Source: Fidelibacterota bacterium
GTDB lineage: Bacteria > Fidelibacterota > UBA2242
Direction of reading: 5' to 3'
Assembly: GCA_016783665.1 (NCBI GenBank)
Contig: JADHWC010000019.1
Coordinates: forward strand, 1-34,568
DNA length: 34,568 bases
In this document: positions 8,049 to 15,782 of the stretch, in pieces
Numbering within the stretch: the first letter of the stretch is position 1
Layout: each line of letters starts with the position of its first letter
Made by a program: the position numbers and the translations under genes
The notes under the pieces: model-generated
Database searches by the model: none
Told to the model about the DNA's origin: nothing
The model's input: the letters and a program-made list of their open reading frames with translations, nothing else

Positions 8049-9227
8049 TTAAATAAGAATAAGTTCTTCCTGCTCCGCGCCGGCAACGACCACTTCACGA
8101 TCCTCAGTGATAAAGACATTTATTTCCGATCGAACAGCCATCTCTCCAGGCAGATAAATACCGGGTTCAATAGAAAAACAGATGCCGGGAACCAATTCAC
8201 GTTCATCTTTGGTTTCCAGGTTATCGATATGAACGCCGTTCCCATGAACCTCCCGACCAATCGAATGTCCCGTTCGATGAACAAAATAGTCACCGTAGCC
8301 GCCATCGACGACCACTTTGCGGCACACATTATCCACTTCGAATCCATAACAAGGTTCACCCTTCCGGAATTTTTCCCTGATAAAATCTCGAGCAGTATTT
8401 CGGGCATCCCGGACAATTTTAAAAATTTCCACATACTTTGACGGGGGATTTTTACCGATATATCCACACCAGGTAATATCGTAATAAATACCGGTATCAT
8501 CATTTTTTCGCGCCCACAGATCAATCAGCAGCGTATCGCCTTTTTTAATAACGTAGCAGTCTTCCTGAATCGGTTCAAAATGGGGGTCCGACGGATGTTC
8601 GTTGACGCCAACAATGGGATGATCGCCATCATCCGTTAAGCCCTCTTCCTCGAAGCGTTTCACAATAAACTGTTGCGCTTCATACTCCGTTATAGATTCA
8701 TTCTTACGGATTTTTTGACCGATGAGTTCAAACGCTTCATCTTTTATCTTCTGGACTTTTTTACCCGCTTCAAGATGAGCCTCATATCCAATTTTATCAA
8801 TAATTGCTTCAAAAGTCTGTACCAGATTTGCCGAGGAGACAATCTCAACGCCAAAAGACCGAATTAATTCAATGGTTCCCGCATCTACAACCGACACATA
8901 AGGTATATTGTTCATTGGAGAGTATTGCATCGCTACCCGTTTGGCATCTTTTAATGTATCCTGTAAATCTTTATGAAGTTCTTCCCATGCGCGATATACA
9001 ATTTTTCTTCCCGGCAGTGAATTCAATTTCCTGGCTTCGACTGCTGAAACGATTTTAACGGGTTCGCCTTTAGCGGGTATATAATAAAACCAGCGACGCG
9101 TCGTAAATTTTATAAAATCCAATCCTAAAATATGGTACGCCATGGTGTCCCGGTGATGAAAATCATAAAACAACCAGCCGTCAATTCCCTGCTCGGCAAT
9201 CGCTTGTTGAATTCGGTCTAAATTCAT
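8049..9227 (-). CDS. M24-family metallopeptidase (Xaa-Pro aminopeptidase-like)
   Basis: A cytoplasmic dinuclear-metal peptidase of the pita-bread fold, 392 residues. The N-terminal creatinase-like domain (about 1-150) precedes the catalytic domain. The five metal ligands appear in order: Asp in LLIDLWARK, Asp in YYDITWCG, His in HRTGHSIGR, Glu in FSIEPGIYL and Glu in VRSEINVFI. Specificity for Xaa-Pro substrates is inferred from the two-domain layout only; a creatinase or another M24 role is possible. The start at 9227 has AGGAGG five bases upstream. It lies 12 bases after the isochorismatase-type gene, so both probably share one transcript. Confidence 0.88.
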   Translation of the reverse strand: MNLDRIQQAIAEQGIDGWLFYDFHHRDTMAYHILGLDFIKFTTRRWFYYIPAKGEPVKIVSAVEARKLNSLPGRKIVYRAWEELHKDLQDTLKDAKRVAMQYSPMNNIPYVSVVDAGTIELIRSFGVEIVSSANLVQTFEAIIDKIGYEAHLEAGKKVQKIKDEAFELIGQKIRKNESITEYEAQQFIVKRFEEEGLTDDGDHPIVGVNEHPSDPHFEPIQEDCYVIKKGDTLLIDLWARKNDDTGIYYDITWCGYIGKNPPSKYVEIFKIVRDARNTARDFIREKFRKGEPCYGFEVDNVCRKVVVDGGYGDYFVHRTGHSIGREVHGNGVHIDNLETKDERELVPGICFSIEPGIYLPGEMAVRSEINVFITEDREVVVAGAEQEELILI

Positions 9228-9239
9228 TCAATCCTCCTG

Positions 9240-9755
9240 TTACTTTATTATTGTTGATATTTTTTTAAACTGAGCATGCAAAGATGTATTTAGTAATTCG
9301 AATAACGCCATTTCAACGCTGCGAAGTTGCACACCCATACTTTCCAATATACGAACTGTCAGACGCTTATCATCAACGTTCCGACTCGAAACGGCGTCAG
9401 TTAACAGAAATACGACATATCCAAGATCGAGAAGATCACGACAGGTCTGATAAACACAAACATGGGCTTCAATCCCGCATATAATAACTTGTTTTCTTTT
9501 AATTCGTTTTAACTCATCTAAGAAAGAATCATCCTCGCAGCAGGAAAATGTCCTTTTCTCAACAGGGTTAAAAATTGTGATAATCTCGCTTAGCTCGGGC
9601 AATGTCGGTCCAAGCCCTTTGCGATACTGTTCGGTCACAATCAAAGGCAAACCGAGTAATTGAAAACCTTTTACAGCCTTTACCAGATTTGTTAATAATT
9701 GGTCTTTCCCGTTCATCGCCGGAAATAACCGTGATTGAACATCGACTATAACCAT
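9240..9755 (-). CDS. Isochorismatase-family cysteine hydrolase
   Basis: A small alpha/beta hydrolase of the isochorismatase/nicotinamidase superfamily; substrate unknown. The catalytic triad is visible as D5 (IVDVQ), K67 (VEKRTF) and C100 (GIEAHVCVYQT). The C-terminal part is complete, but the ATG at 9755 leaves almost no residues before the first strand, where relatives have about ten more. In frame upstream the sequence reads KSRVIKLSINQSV back to a TGA, with no ATG, GTG or TTG, and no Shine-Dalgarno sequence precedes 9755. Either the protein is slightly short, or a rare start codon or an upstream frame is used; a CAAT tandem repeat sits in that stretch. It leads into the M24 peptidase gene. 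Confidence 0.82.
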   Translation of the reverse strand: MVIVDVQSRLFPAMNGKDQLLTNLVKAVKGFQLLGLPLIVTEQYRKGLGPTLPELSEIITIFNPVEKRTFSCCEDDSFLDELKRIKRKQVIICGIEAHVCVYQTCRDLLDLGYVVFLLTDAVSSRNVDDKRLTVRILESMGVQLRSVEMALFELLNTSLHAQFKKISTIIK

Positions 9756-9781
9756 GACAGATTGATTGATTGATAATTTTA

Positions 9782-9925
9782 TTACTCGACTCTTTCAATT
9801 AATTCTTTTTCATTTTTCTCAATGAACATTTTATACTGAACCCGTTTAAAATACAGGAAATAGAGTATGCAAATAATGATAAAGAGTAGAAAAAGATTGA
9901 TTTTTGCACTTCGTTTAGGTTTCAA
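9782..9925 (-). CDS. Putative 47-residue single-span membrane peptide
   Basis: The frame from a TTG at 9925 to a TAA at 9784-9782 encodes a basic N-terminus (KPKRSAK), a hydrophobic span of about 18 residues (INLFLLFIIICILYFLYF) and a charged tail ending in ELIERVE. This is the composition of a genuine small inner-membrane protein. It ends 27 bases before the isochorismatase-type ATG, so it could lead that operon. Against it: no Shine-Dalgarno sequence and no ATG in frame. An ATG at about 9941 in another frame (MIVKNF) would join it if one T were removed. No family is recognised. Confidence 0.35.
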   Translation of the reverse strand: MKPKRSAKINLFLLFIIICILYFLYFKRVQYKMFIEKNEKELIERVE

Positions 9926-10051
9926 AATTTTTTACGATCATTTATTTTACAATTGCCACATGCCTTAAGAATATGAATCCTTTTTTACATAATATCAATA
10001 AAAATATCTAAAAACAATTCATGGAAATGATTTGCTATTCAGCCATCATTT

Positions 10052-10057
10052 TATAAT
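10052..10057 (+). promoter_or_regulatory. Candidate -10 box of the symporter gene
   Basis: A perfect TATAAT lies 33 bases before the start codon at 10090. No convincing -35 box is present at 16-18 bases; the nearest is TTTGCT at 10031-10036. Confidence 0.4.
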
Positions 10058-10089
10058 TTTAAACGCGGAAATAACTACAAGGAGTAAAA

Positions 10090-11316
10090 ATGTTTAGACC
10101 CGTCCTGAATCAGTTAAAAAGAGTGTCATTGACAGCGTGGATATTTATCGGAATTATTCTTGGGATACTATCGGGTATCACGCTTGGGGAAACAATTATT
10201 CCGGTAGCGACGATTATTGGGGGTTTATTCCTCAGGCTGTTAAAAATGATTATCATACCGTTAATATTCACATCGATCACCTCCGGAGTGCTTGGAATCG
10301 GAACGTCGAAAAATCTCGGCAGACTTGGTTTAAAAACAATGGCATATTATGTAGCATCCAGTCTTATCGCTATTTTAACCGGTCTTTTATTAGTAAATAT
10401 CATAAAGCCCGGAGTCGGCGCTGAACTTGGTCTTACTGCGGATGTAAGTACTTCCGATATTACTGCAGGCGGCTTAGGCGATATTTTATACAGAATAGTA
10501 CCGGATAATCCAATATCCTCGATGGCAAATGGTGAAATCCTGCCGATCATTTTTTTCTGCATCATTTTAGGGGTCTTTATATCCAAATTAAATGATCGTC
10601 ACCGAATGTTAATGACCGATTTTTTCAATGCGGGATTTGAGGTAATGATGAGTATAACTCACTTTATCATCTGGTTTGCGCCATTAGGCGTCTTCGGACT
10701 GATTGCAAAAATAACCGCAACAACCGGGTTAGAGGTATTTCGCTCCCTTGGAATGTATTTTATAACAGTTCTGGCGGGGCTGCTGATACATTATTTAGTC
10801 AGTTTACCATTGTTCGTTATTATCCTTTCCAGAGAGAATCCGATCAGGCACCTGAAAAATATGGGTATCGCACTATTAACTGCCTTTACCACGTCCTCAT
10901 CGTCTGCAACCCTTCCTCTTACTCTGGAATGCGCTGAAGAGAATGCCGGGATTTCCAATAAAATATCCAGCTTTGTGCTGCCGCTCGGCGCCACGGTAAA
11001 TATGGATGGAACCGCTCTGTACGAATGTGTGGCAGCGATGTTCATTGCCCAGGTTTACGGCATCGAGTTAAACTTTGCAGCGCAATTTACAGTTGTCATC
11101 ACAGCGTTATTAGCATCGATAGGCGCAGCGGGAATTCCAATGGCTGGACTTGTAATGATGACAATAATATTGAAAGCAGTTGGACTGCCCCTTGAAGGAA
11201 TCGGGCTCATCCTGGCAGTTGACCGTATCCTGGACATGATCCGAACATCGACGAATGTTTGGAGCGATAGCTGTGGCACGCTAATTATAGCAAAATCGGA
11301 AGGAGAATTAAAATAA
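10090..11316 (+). CDS. Dicarboxylate/amino acid:cation symporter (DAACS/SDF family)
   Basis: An inner-membrane elevator-type carrier that takes up glutamate, aspartate or C4-dicarboxylates with protons or sodium. The 408-residue product has the family hallmarks in order: the serine-rich reentrant loop TSSSSATLP, the NMDGT motif (304-308) and the substrate-site helix DRILDMIRTSTNV (about 378-390). Eight membrane segments and two reentrant loops fit the hydrophobicity pattern. The start at 10090 is preceded by AAGGAGT. The exact substrate cannot be settled from sequence; Arg in MIRTSTNV is compatible with an acidic substrate. It stands alone, with a candidate -10 box upstream. Confidence 0.93.
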   Translation: MFRPVLNQLKRVSLTAWIFIGIILGILSGITLGETIIPVATIIGGLFLRLLKMIIIPLIFTSITSGVLGIGTSKNLGRLGLKTMAYYVASSLIAILTGLLLVNIIKPGVGAELGLTADVSTSDITAGGLGDILYRIVPDNPISSMANGEILPIIFFCIILGVFISKLNDRHRMLMTDFFNAGFEVMMSITHFIIWFAPLGVFGLIAKITATTGLEVFRSLGMYFITVLAGLLIHYLVSLPLFVIILSRENPIRHLKNMGIALLTAFTTSSSSATLPLTLECAEENAGISNKISSFVLPLGATVNMDGTALYECVAAMFIAQVYGIELNFAAQFTVVITALLASIGAAGIPMAGLVMMTIILKAVGLPLEGIGLILAVDRILDMIRTSTNVWSDSCGTLIIAKSEGELK

Positions 11317-11413
11317 TCAATATAATGAACCGATCGATATTAACCATTGACAAATAGTTTTACATACCTAAAAATGTAACTAATGATAAAATTACTCTAA
11401 ATTAGAAGTGGTT

Positions 11414-11592
11414 ATGAAAAAATGTGTTCTTGTTGTGCTTTTAGCCGGCGTTGTTGCTTTATTGTGGGGATCATCACTCAACTGGTTGGTCATGCCGTGA
11501 TTATTACAGCCGCAGCCTGGAATAGTATCGCTCAAACTCTTTTGTTAATGGCTATCGGAGTCGGTGTTCTGGATTTTATGAATAAGAAGTAG
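11414..11592 (+). pseudogene. Small two-span membrane protein gene with a frameshift
   Basis: From the ATG at 11414 the first frame gives MKKCVLVVLLAGVVALLWG and stops at 11500. A second frame picks up at the same point with IITQLVGHAVIITAAAW...LLLMAIGVGVLDFMNKK and stops at 11592. Adding one G to the GGGG run (11467-11470) joins them into about 59 residues with two hydrophobic segments and a Lys-rich end. Each half looks like real membrane protein, so I read this as one small gene broken by a one-base deletion or a sequencing error. The family is not recognised. A terminator follows 24 bases later. Confidence 0.5.
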
Positions 11593-11615
11593 CCGGTGTT
11601 TCTAGCAGATTTTAA

Positions 11616-11647
11616 AAGGGCAGGATTTTGAGTAAATTCCTGCCCTT
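11616..11647. terminator. Bidirectional terminator overlapping the yjbQ stop codon
   Basis: The 10-bp stem AAGGGCAGGA / TCCTGCCCTT encloses a 12-base loop and is followed on the plus strand by ATTTTAT. On the minus strand it is followed by TTAAAATC. The right arm includes the TAA stop of the minus-strand gene (11646-11648). Confidence 0.75.
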
Positions 11648-12035
11648 ATTTTATCGATATCCATACATGTCTTGCACGTGGTCCGTCAAATTCACAGAAA
11701 TAAATTCCCTGCCATGTCCCGAGTTGCAAGGTCCCATTTGAGATAATTATCTGAGCACTATTACCAACAAGTGACGATTTAATATGAGCGTCAGAATTGC
11801 CTTCGAAATGACGGTAGTTTTCATGTAGAGGTATCATTTTATTCAATTTCTGCATGATATCGGCAGTAACATCAGGATCGGCATTTTCATTAATCGTAAT
11901 TGCCGCAGTCGTATGAGGACAATAGACCGTGCAAACACCTTCTTGTATACCACTTTTACTAATGGCGCTTCTTATCTGCGATGTTATGTCAAGCATCTCT
12001 ATTCGCGAACCAGTTTTTACAGATATTTCTTCCAT
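11646..12035 (-). CDS. YjbQ-family protein (UPF0047, secondary thiamine-phosphate synthase-like)
   Basis: A 129-residue, widely conserved cytoplasmic protein of the YjbQ family. Members have weak thiamine-phosphate synthase activity, but their physiological role is unsettled. Conserved features are present: CPHTTAAITINENADPDV (about 39-56) with the metal-site His41, HFEGNSDAHIKSSL with His77 and His84, and the ending LGTWQGIYFCEFDGPR. The length is normal. It faces the plus-strand genes and shares a terminator with them. Confidence 0.9.
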   Translation of the reverse strand: MEEISVKTGSRIEMLDITSQIRSAISKSGIQEGVCTVYCPHTTAAITINENADPDVTADIMQKLNKMIPLHENYRHFEGNSDAHIKSSLVGNSAQIIISNGTLQLGTWQGIYFCEFDGPRARHVWISIK

Positions 12036-12082
12036 TTTTCCTCTGAAAAAAACTCGTAATACTTAACTATTTAAAACAATGA

Positions 12083-12102
12083 AGCGCCATATTTATGGCG
12101 CT
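12083..12102 (-). terminator. Hairpin after the small lipoprotein gene
   Basis: A perfect 8-bp stem AGCGCCAT / ATGGCGCT around ATTT. On the minus strand it is followed by TCATTGTTTTAAA, a modest T-rich tail, so it probably ends the transcript of the lipoprotein gene at 12346-12173. The plus-strand side has no T run. Confidence 0.5.
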
Positions 12103-12172
12103 CCATACTCTCTTACAATTTTTCAAAATAACCGATAAGTCAGATGTTTTTTACCGGAATTCTCCCAATACC

Positions 12173-12346
12173 TTATGGCTGAGCTGGAACCGTATCAGCT
12201 GGAGCAGCTTCCTGTGTTTCCACCGTCTCAGCTGGAACTTGTTCCTCAACTTTTGTTTCTACCTTTGCTTCTTTAGCCTTTTTCTGGCAATTTACTCCAA
12301 AAACAAGCAAGCCCAACACAACTAAAACCATTAAAAACTTTTTCAT
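12173..12346 (-). CDS. Small lipoprotein with Ala/Pro/Glu/Val-rich tail
   Basis: A 57-residue product starts MKKFLMVLVVLGLLVFG and reaches the lipobox GVNC with Cys20, after which the mature peptide would be only 38 residues. The mature part is hydrophilic and repetitive (VETKVEEQVPAETVETQ, then APADTVPAQP), rich in Glu, Val, Ala and Pro, as in unstructured envelope tethers. A strong GGAGGG sits eight bases before the ATG, which supports expression. It belongs to no family I recognise. It stands alone between the yjbQ gene and the four-gene envelope operon, in the same direction as both. Confidence 0.75.
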   Translation of the reverse strand: MKKFLMVLVVLGLLVFGVNCQKKAKEAKVETKVEEQVPAETVETQEAAPADTVPAQP

Positions 12347-12482
12347 TTCACGACCCTCCCAAAATGTTAATGATTGTTTCTTTTTTACTTCACTTCTGGA
12401 AATTTACAACATTTTATCGTAATAATCTTAATTAAATTTTCAAAAAATTTCTAATAGATATAAATCATTGAAACAGTATAAT

Positions 12483-13757
12483 TTAAGTTTTTCTTTCTTT
12501 CTTCTTAGCAGATGGAAATAGAACGTTATTTAAAATCAGCCGATATCCCGGTGAATTTTTATAAAGTTCCAAACGGGTTGGAGGATCACCAACATAATGC
12601 CGGTAATCTTCAGGATCATGCCCGCCTAAAAAGGTAAACGTCCCTTTTCCAAAATTTCCATGAATATACTTTATCTGCTCGCCACCTTCTACTTCACCCA
12701 TAACAACAATTGATTTCTTCACTTTATCCCGTTTAAAACCGGTTGTCTGTCCCATAAATCCCTTTATGACGCCCACATGGTTCTGAGTCAACATCGTGGG
12801 TACGGGATCATATTTTGCAGAAAACTCAAAAAGCGTGAAGTAGTCCGCCTCGGCACCGGGAGCGATAGCCTGAAAACTGGGCGGATAGTCAATATCTGAA
12901 TACTCGTATATCATTGGGTCGGTGTACAGTGAGAAATTCTCAAAAGCAAAGGTTTTACTAAAATCCAGCTTAGCCTGTGCATTTGGATCGACGGGATCAC
13001 CATCAAAAACGGATGCCGCTAAATCAACACCTTCTGCGGATAATGCAATATCCAATGCGTCCGTCGCCGAGCACATCGCAAATAAAAACCCCCCCTGTCC
13101 GACGTAATCTTTAATTTTTCGGGCAACGGATTTTTTTTCTTCGGATACTTTTTGAAAACCCAGTTTTTGAGCCATTGCCTCAAATTCCTGTTTCTGCTGC
13201 TTGTACCAATCCTGATTCCGGTAATTGGCGTAAAATTTTCCGTATTGACCGGTAAAGTCTTCATGATGCAGATGGAGCCAATCATAATCTTGTAATCGTC
13301 CCGTCAACACGTCATCATCCCAGATGACATCATAATCAATTTCACCGTAGGTCAATGCCAGGGTCACGGCATCATCCCAGGGTTGCTTGTTTGGCGGTGA
13401 ATAGATGGCGATCTTTGCCGCTTTTTCAAGCAGAACAATATCCATATTATTTTCATCGATAACAGAATATATTTGCAGCACGTCTGATGATGAAATTTCT
13501 TCGAAGCGGACACCTCGCAAACGTAATTCCTTTATAATACCTGGATAATTATCCATCAAAAAGGAGCCACCGCGATAATTCAACAACCATTCAACAGTAA
13601 CTTGTTGCTTTAAAACCCAATATGTAATTCCATAGGCTTTTAAATGATCGGATTGCATGTGATCCATCGGAATCAGTATCCTTTGCGCTGAGATGTTGCA
13701 GCTAAAACAAATAATTATTAATAAAATTCCAATAATTGTAAATAGTTGCTTTCTCAT
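12483..13757 (-). CDS. Secreted amidotransferase-like protein (often labelled 'asparagine synthetase B')
   Basis: A 424-residue product with a Sec signal peptide (about 1-24, ending NISAQ). From memory of annotated Bacteroidota genomes, the family carries the label 'asparagine synthetase B', but the marks of that enzyme are absent: no N-terminal catalytic Cys and no SGGxDS pyrophosphatase loop. Instead there is YVGQGGFLFAMCSATDALD, a GGFL strand followed by a Cys elbow as in class I glutamine amidotransferase-like folds, and a conserved WLHLHHEDFTGQYGKF block. The function is unknown and the protein probably acts in the periplasm or is secreted. It is the last gene of a four-gene operon, 25 bases after the TPR gene. 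Confidence 0.8.
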   Translation of the reverse strand: MRKQLFTIIGILLIIICFSCNISAQRILIPMDHMQSDHLKAYGITYWVLKQQVTVEWLLNYRGGSFLMDNYPGIIKELRLRGVRFEEISSSDVLQIYSVIDENNMDIVLLEKAAKIAIYSPPNKQPWDDAVTLALTYGEIDYDVIWDDDVLTGRLQDYDWLHLHHEDFTGQYGKFYANYRNQDWYKQQKQEFEAMAQKLGFQKVSEEKKSVARKIKDYVGQGGFLFAMCSATDALDIALSAEGVDLAASVFDGDPVDPNAQAKLDFSKTFAFENFSLYTDPMIYEYSDIDYPPSFQAIAPGAEADYFTLFEFSAKYDPVPTMLTQNHVGVIKGFMGQTTGFKRDKVKKSIVVMGEVEGGEQIKYIHGNFGKGTFTFLGGHDPEDYRHYVGDPPTRLELYKNSPGYRLILNNVLFPSAKKKERKT

Positions 13758-13782
13758 TATAAAATTGCCTGATTATATACTA

Positions 13783-15759
13783 TCACAAATTCTGTTTCTG
13801 TAATATCGTTTTTTGTAGTTCCCGCAATCTTTTTCTGACTGTATCGGTATGAAATGAACCCGGATATTGTTCCAGAATTATCTCATACCATTTTGCCGCA
13901 TATTCAGGATTTTTATCGCGAAATTGAGCAATCTCCGCCATCATGAACAGCGCATTATCGGCATACAAATTTCCACGATCCAACAATGTTTCAAGAGTAT
14001 GTTCAGCCTCTTTCGTCTGCCGGAAAAAGAGATCGATTTGAAGCAGGCGAAAACGAACCGGCGATATAATGCTCTGATCGGGATAATTAATAAGGAGGTA
14101 CATCAGAACTTCACGCGCTTCCGACAGTTTATTCTGCCGAATGAATCTTTCACTTTTAATAAATTCATTAAACGCCGCAATACCCACCGACCCGTTATTT
14201 CCTCTATACTCCTCGATAAAACTGACAAATTCAATGACGTCGTTAAACAGCGGGTCTGAAACACCAAGCAACCCTAACATATCATTTTTATTAGTCATTA
14301 TTGAATCGACTTCATTTTTAAAGAAATCCGATAATAACAACCTGACCGACAAGCGTTTTTCAATCATCGAGCCTTCATAGCGACCAATATTTTTCCTGAT
14401 ATAATCATCGACCTGATCAAAATCCCCTTTCGCTATCATTAAATCAGCAAGCCGGATTATACATTGCTGCTGAATCTCTCGATTTGCCCCGACCTTTAAA
14501 GCATCCTGATATAATTTAACGGCGCCATCCAGGTCATGAAGAACGCGATACCTGAGTTCAGCCAGACGATAAAGCGCCTGAGCTGTATAGGTCGATCTTG
14601 GCAGATTAATGATGAGCGAGTCATAAATAGCGAACGCTTGCTGTATTTGATGTTCAGTTGCATCAATCCCAAATATATAATCAGGGGTGAAAAAGAAATT
14701 ATCCGGATAAAAATAATCAAAGGGCGAAATTTCACGTTCAGATAACATTTCCTTTTCAAATGCATCCGCCAGACCTAACAATGCATTAGGCACAATATTC
14801 CTGAATTGATCGGTTTTAATAATTTTAGTAAAGGTTTCCTCCGCCAGTGCAAATTCGTTAATATTCAATAAATCGACGGCTAAATCAAGAATATCATTTC
14901 CTCTATAGCGATTCATCGATTCAAAAATCATTGTTTCATTTATTGCTTCTTTATAACGCTTGAATTTAAATAGTACATCAGATCGTAATTTGTGCAGTTC
15001 CCTGGAAGCATCCGGTATTTGTAATTCCCCCTGAATAAGAGAATCAAGGCTGATAAATAAACTGCTGTCATGGGGAAATCGTAATATCTGACTACTGATT
15101 TGCCGGTAATTTCGACTATTGCTTCTTCCATATAATAAAAACTCCTCAGCGCTTTTTACATAATTTCCTCTGAGCATCTGAAAATGAGCGACCTCGATTG
15201 CAAATAAATCGTCTTTCCGATAATAGTCGCGAGCGTCTTGTATAAGTTCAGCTGCCCGTTCATATTGCTGCAGCGAAATTAACCCGTTAAACAGAGACCG
15301 GATAAACGATTGCGAATAATTCGATTGCTGTAATGCGTTTTCCCAATATTCATCAGCAAGCATCGTATCGCCGCGACTGAAATACAATTCTCCAAGATCA
15401 ACGATAGCCGTTTCATCGCGAGGATTATGTTCCAGAAAGATTTTGATAACATTTTCCAGTTCATCATAGCGTTTTAACCTGAATAGATGATAAGCATACC
15501 GATGATAATATGTGTATTTTTTCGGGTCCTGGTTCACTATGTATTTATATAGTTCGAGAGCTCGTTCAATTTGCCCCTGGCTTTCGAGTTGCTGCGCCAT
15601 TCGGAATTTCGTCTGAAGTTCTTTTTGTAATACCTCGGGTGATTTCCAGCGCTGCTGACCGATTAGTACATTTGTACCAACTAACATCAATATAAAAACC
15701 AGCAATCCGACGAGCTTTATAGAGATAAATTTTTTTAGTCTTTTCAGCAAGTATCTCAT
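13783..15759 (-). CDS. Exported or membrane-anchored TPR protein
   Basis: A 658-residue product with one hydrophobic N-terminal segment (about 15-33), either a signal peptide or an anchor, then helical repeats through most of its length. TPR units are clearest near the start (LEKALELYKYIV-type pattern after residue 55, then YAYHLFRLKRYDEL and LGELYFSRGDTMLADEYWENAL) and near the end (ALFMMAEIAQF...YAAKWYEIILEQYPGS). Such arrays act as scaffolds for protein partners. It starts 23 bases after the DUF4175-type gene and ends 25 bases before the amidotransferase-like gene, so it probably works with both in the envelope. Confidence 0.82.
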   Translation of the reverse strand: MRYLLKRLKKFISIKLVGLLVFILMLVGTNVLIGQQRWKSPEVLQKELQTKFRMAQQLESQGQIERALELYKYIVNQDPKKYTYYHRYAYHLFRLKRYDELENVIKIFLEHNPRDETAIVDLGELYFSRGDTMLADEYWENALQQSNYSQSFIRSLFNGLISLQQYERAAELIQDARDYYRKDDLFAIEVAHFQMLRGNYVKSAEEFLLYGRSNSRNYRQISSQILRFPHDSSLFISLDSLIQGELQIPDASRELHKLRSDVLFKFKRYKEAINETMIFESMNRYRGNDILDLAVDLLNINEFALAEETFTKIIKTDQFRNIVPNALLGLADAFEKEMLSEREISPFDYFYPDNFFFTPDYIFGIDATEHQIQQAFAIYDSLIINLPRSTYTAQALYRLAELRYRVLHDLDGAVKLYQDALKVGANREIQQQCIIRLADLMIAKGDFDQVDDYIRKNIGRYEGSMIEKRLSVRLLLSDFFKNEVDSIMTNKNDMLGLLGVSDPLFNDVIEFVSFIEEYRGNNGSVGIAAFNEFIKSERFIRQNKLSEAREVLMYLLINYPDQSIISPVRFRLLQIDLFFRQTKEAEHTLETLLDRGNLYADNALFMMAEIAQFRDKNPEYAAKWYEIILEQYPGSFHTDTVRKRLRELQKTILQKQNL

Positions 15760-15782
15760 TATTGTTAACTTTAATTCAACCC

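Noticed and set aside
8120-8524. 134-residue open frame inside the M24 peptidase gene
   Set aside because: Same strand, different frame, wholly inside a well-conserved gene: a shadow.
9758-9772. CAAT tandem repeat as a phase-variation switch
   Set aside because: Only three units are present, too few to claim slippage without population data; kept only as a note on the unclear start.
12095-12325. 76-residue plus-strand open frame
   Set aside because: It is antisense to the small lipoprotein gene, which has a lipobox and a strong Shine-Dalgarno sequence.
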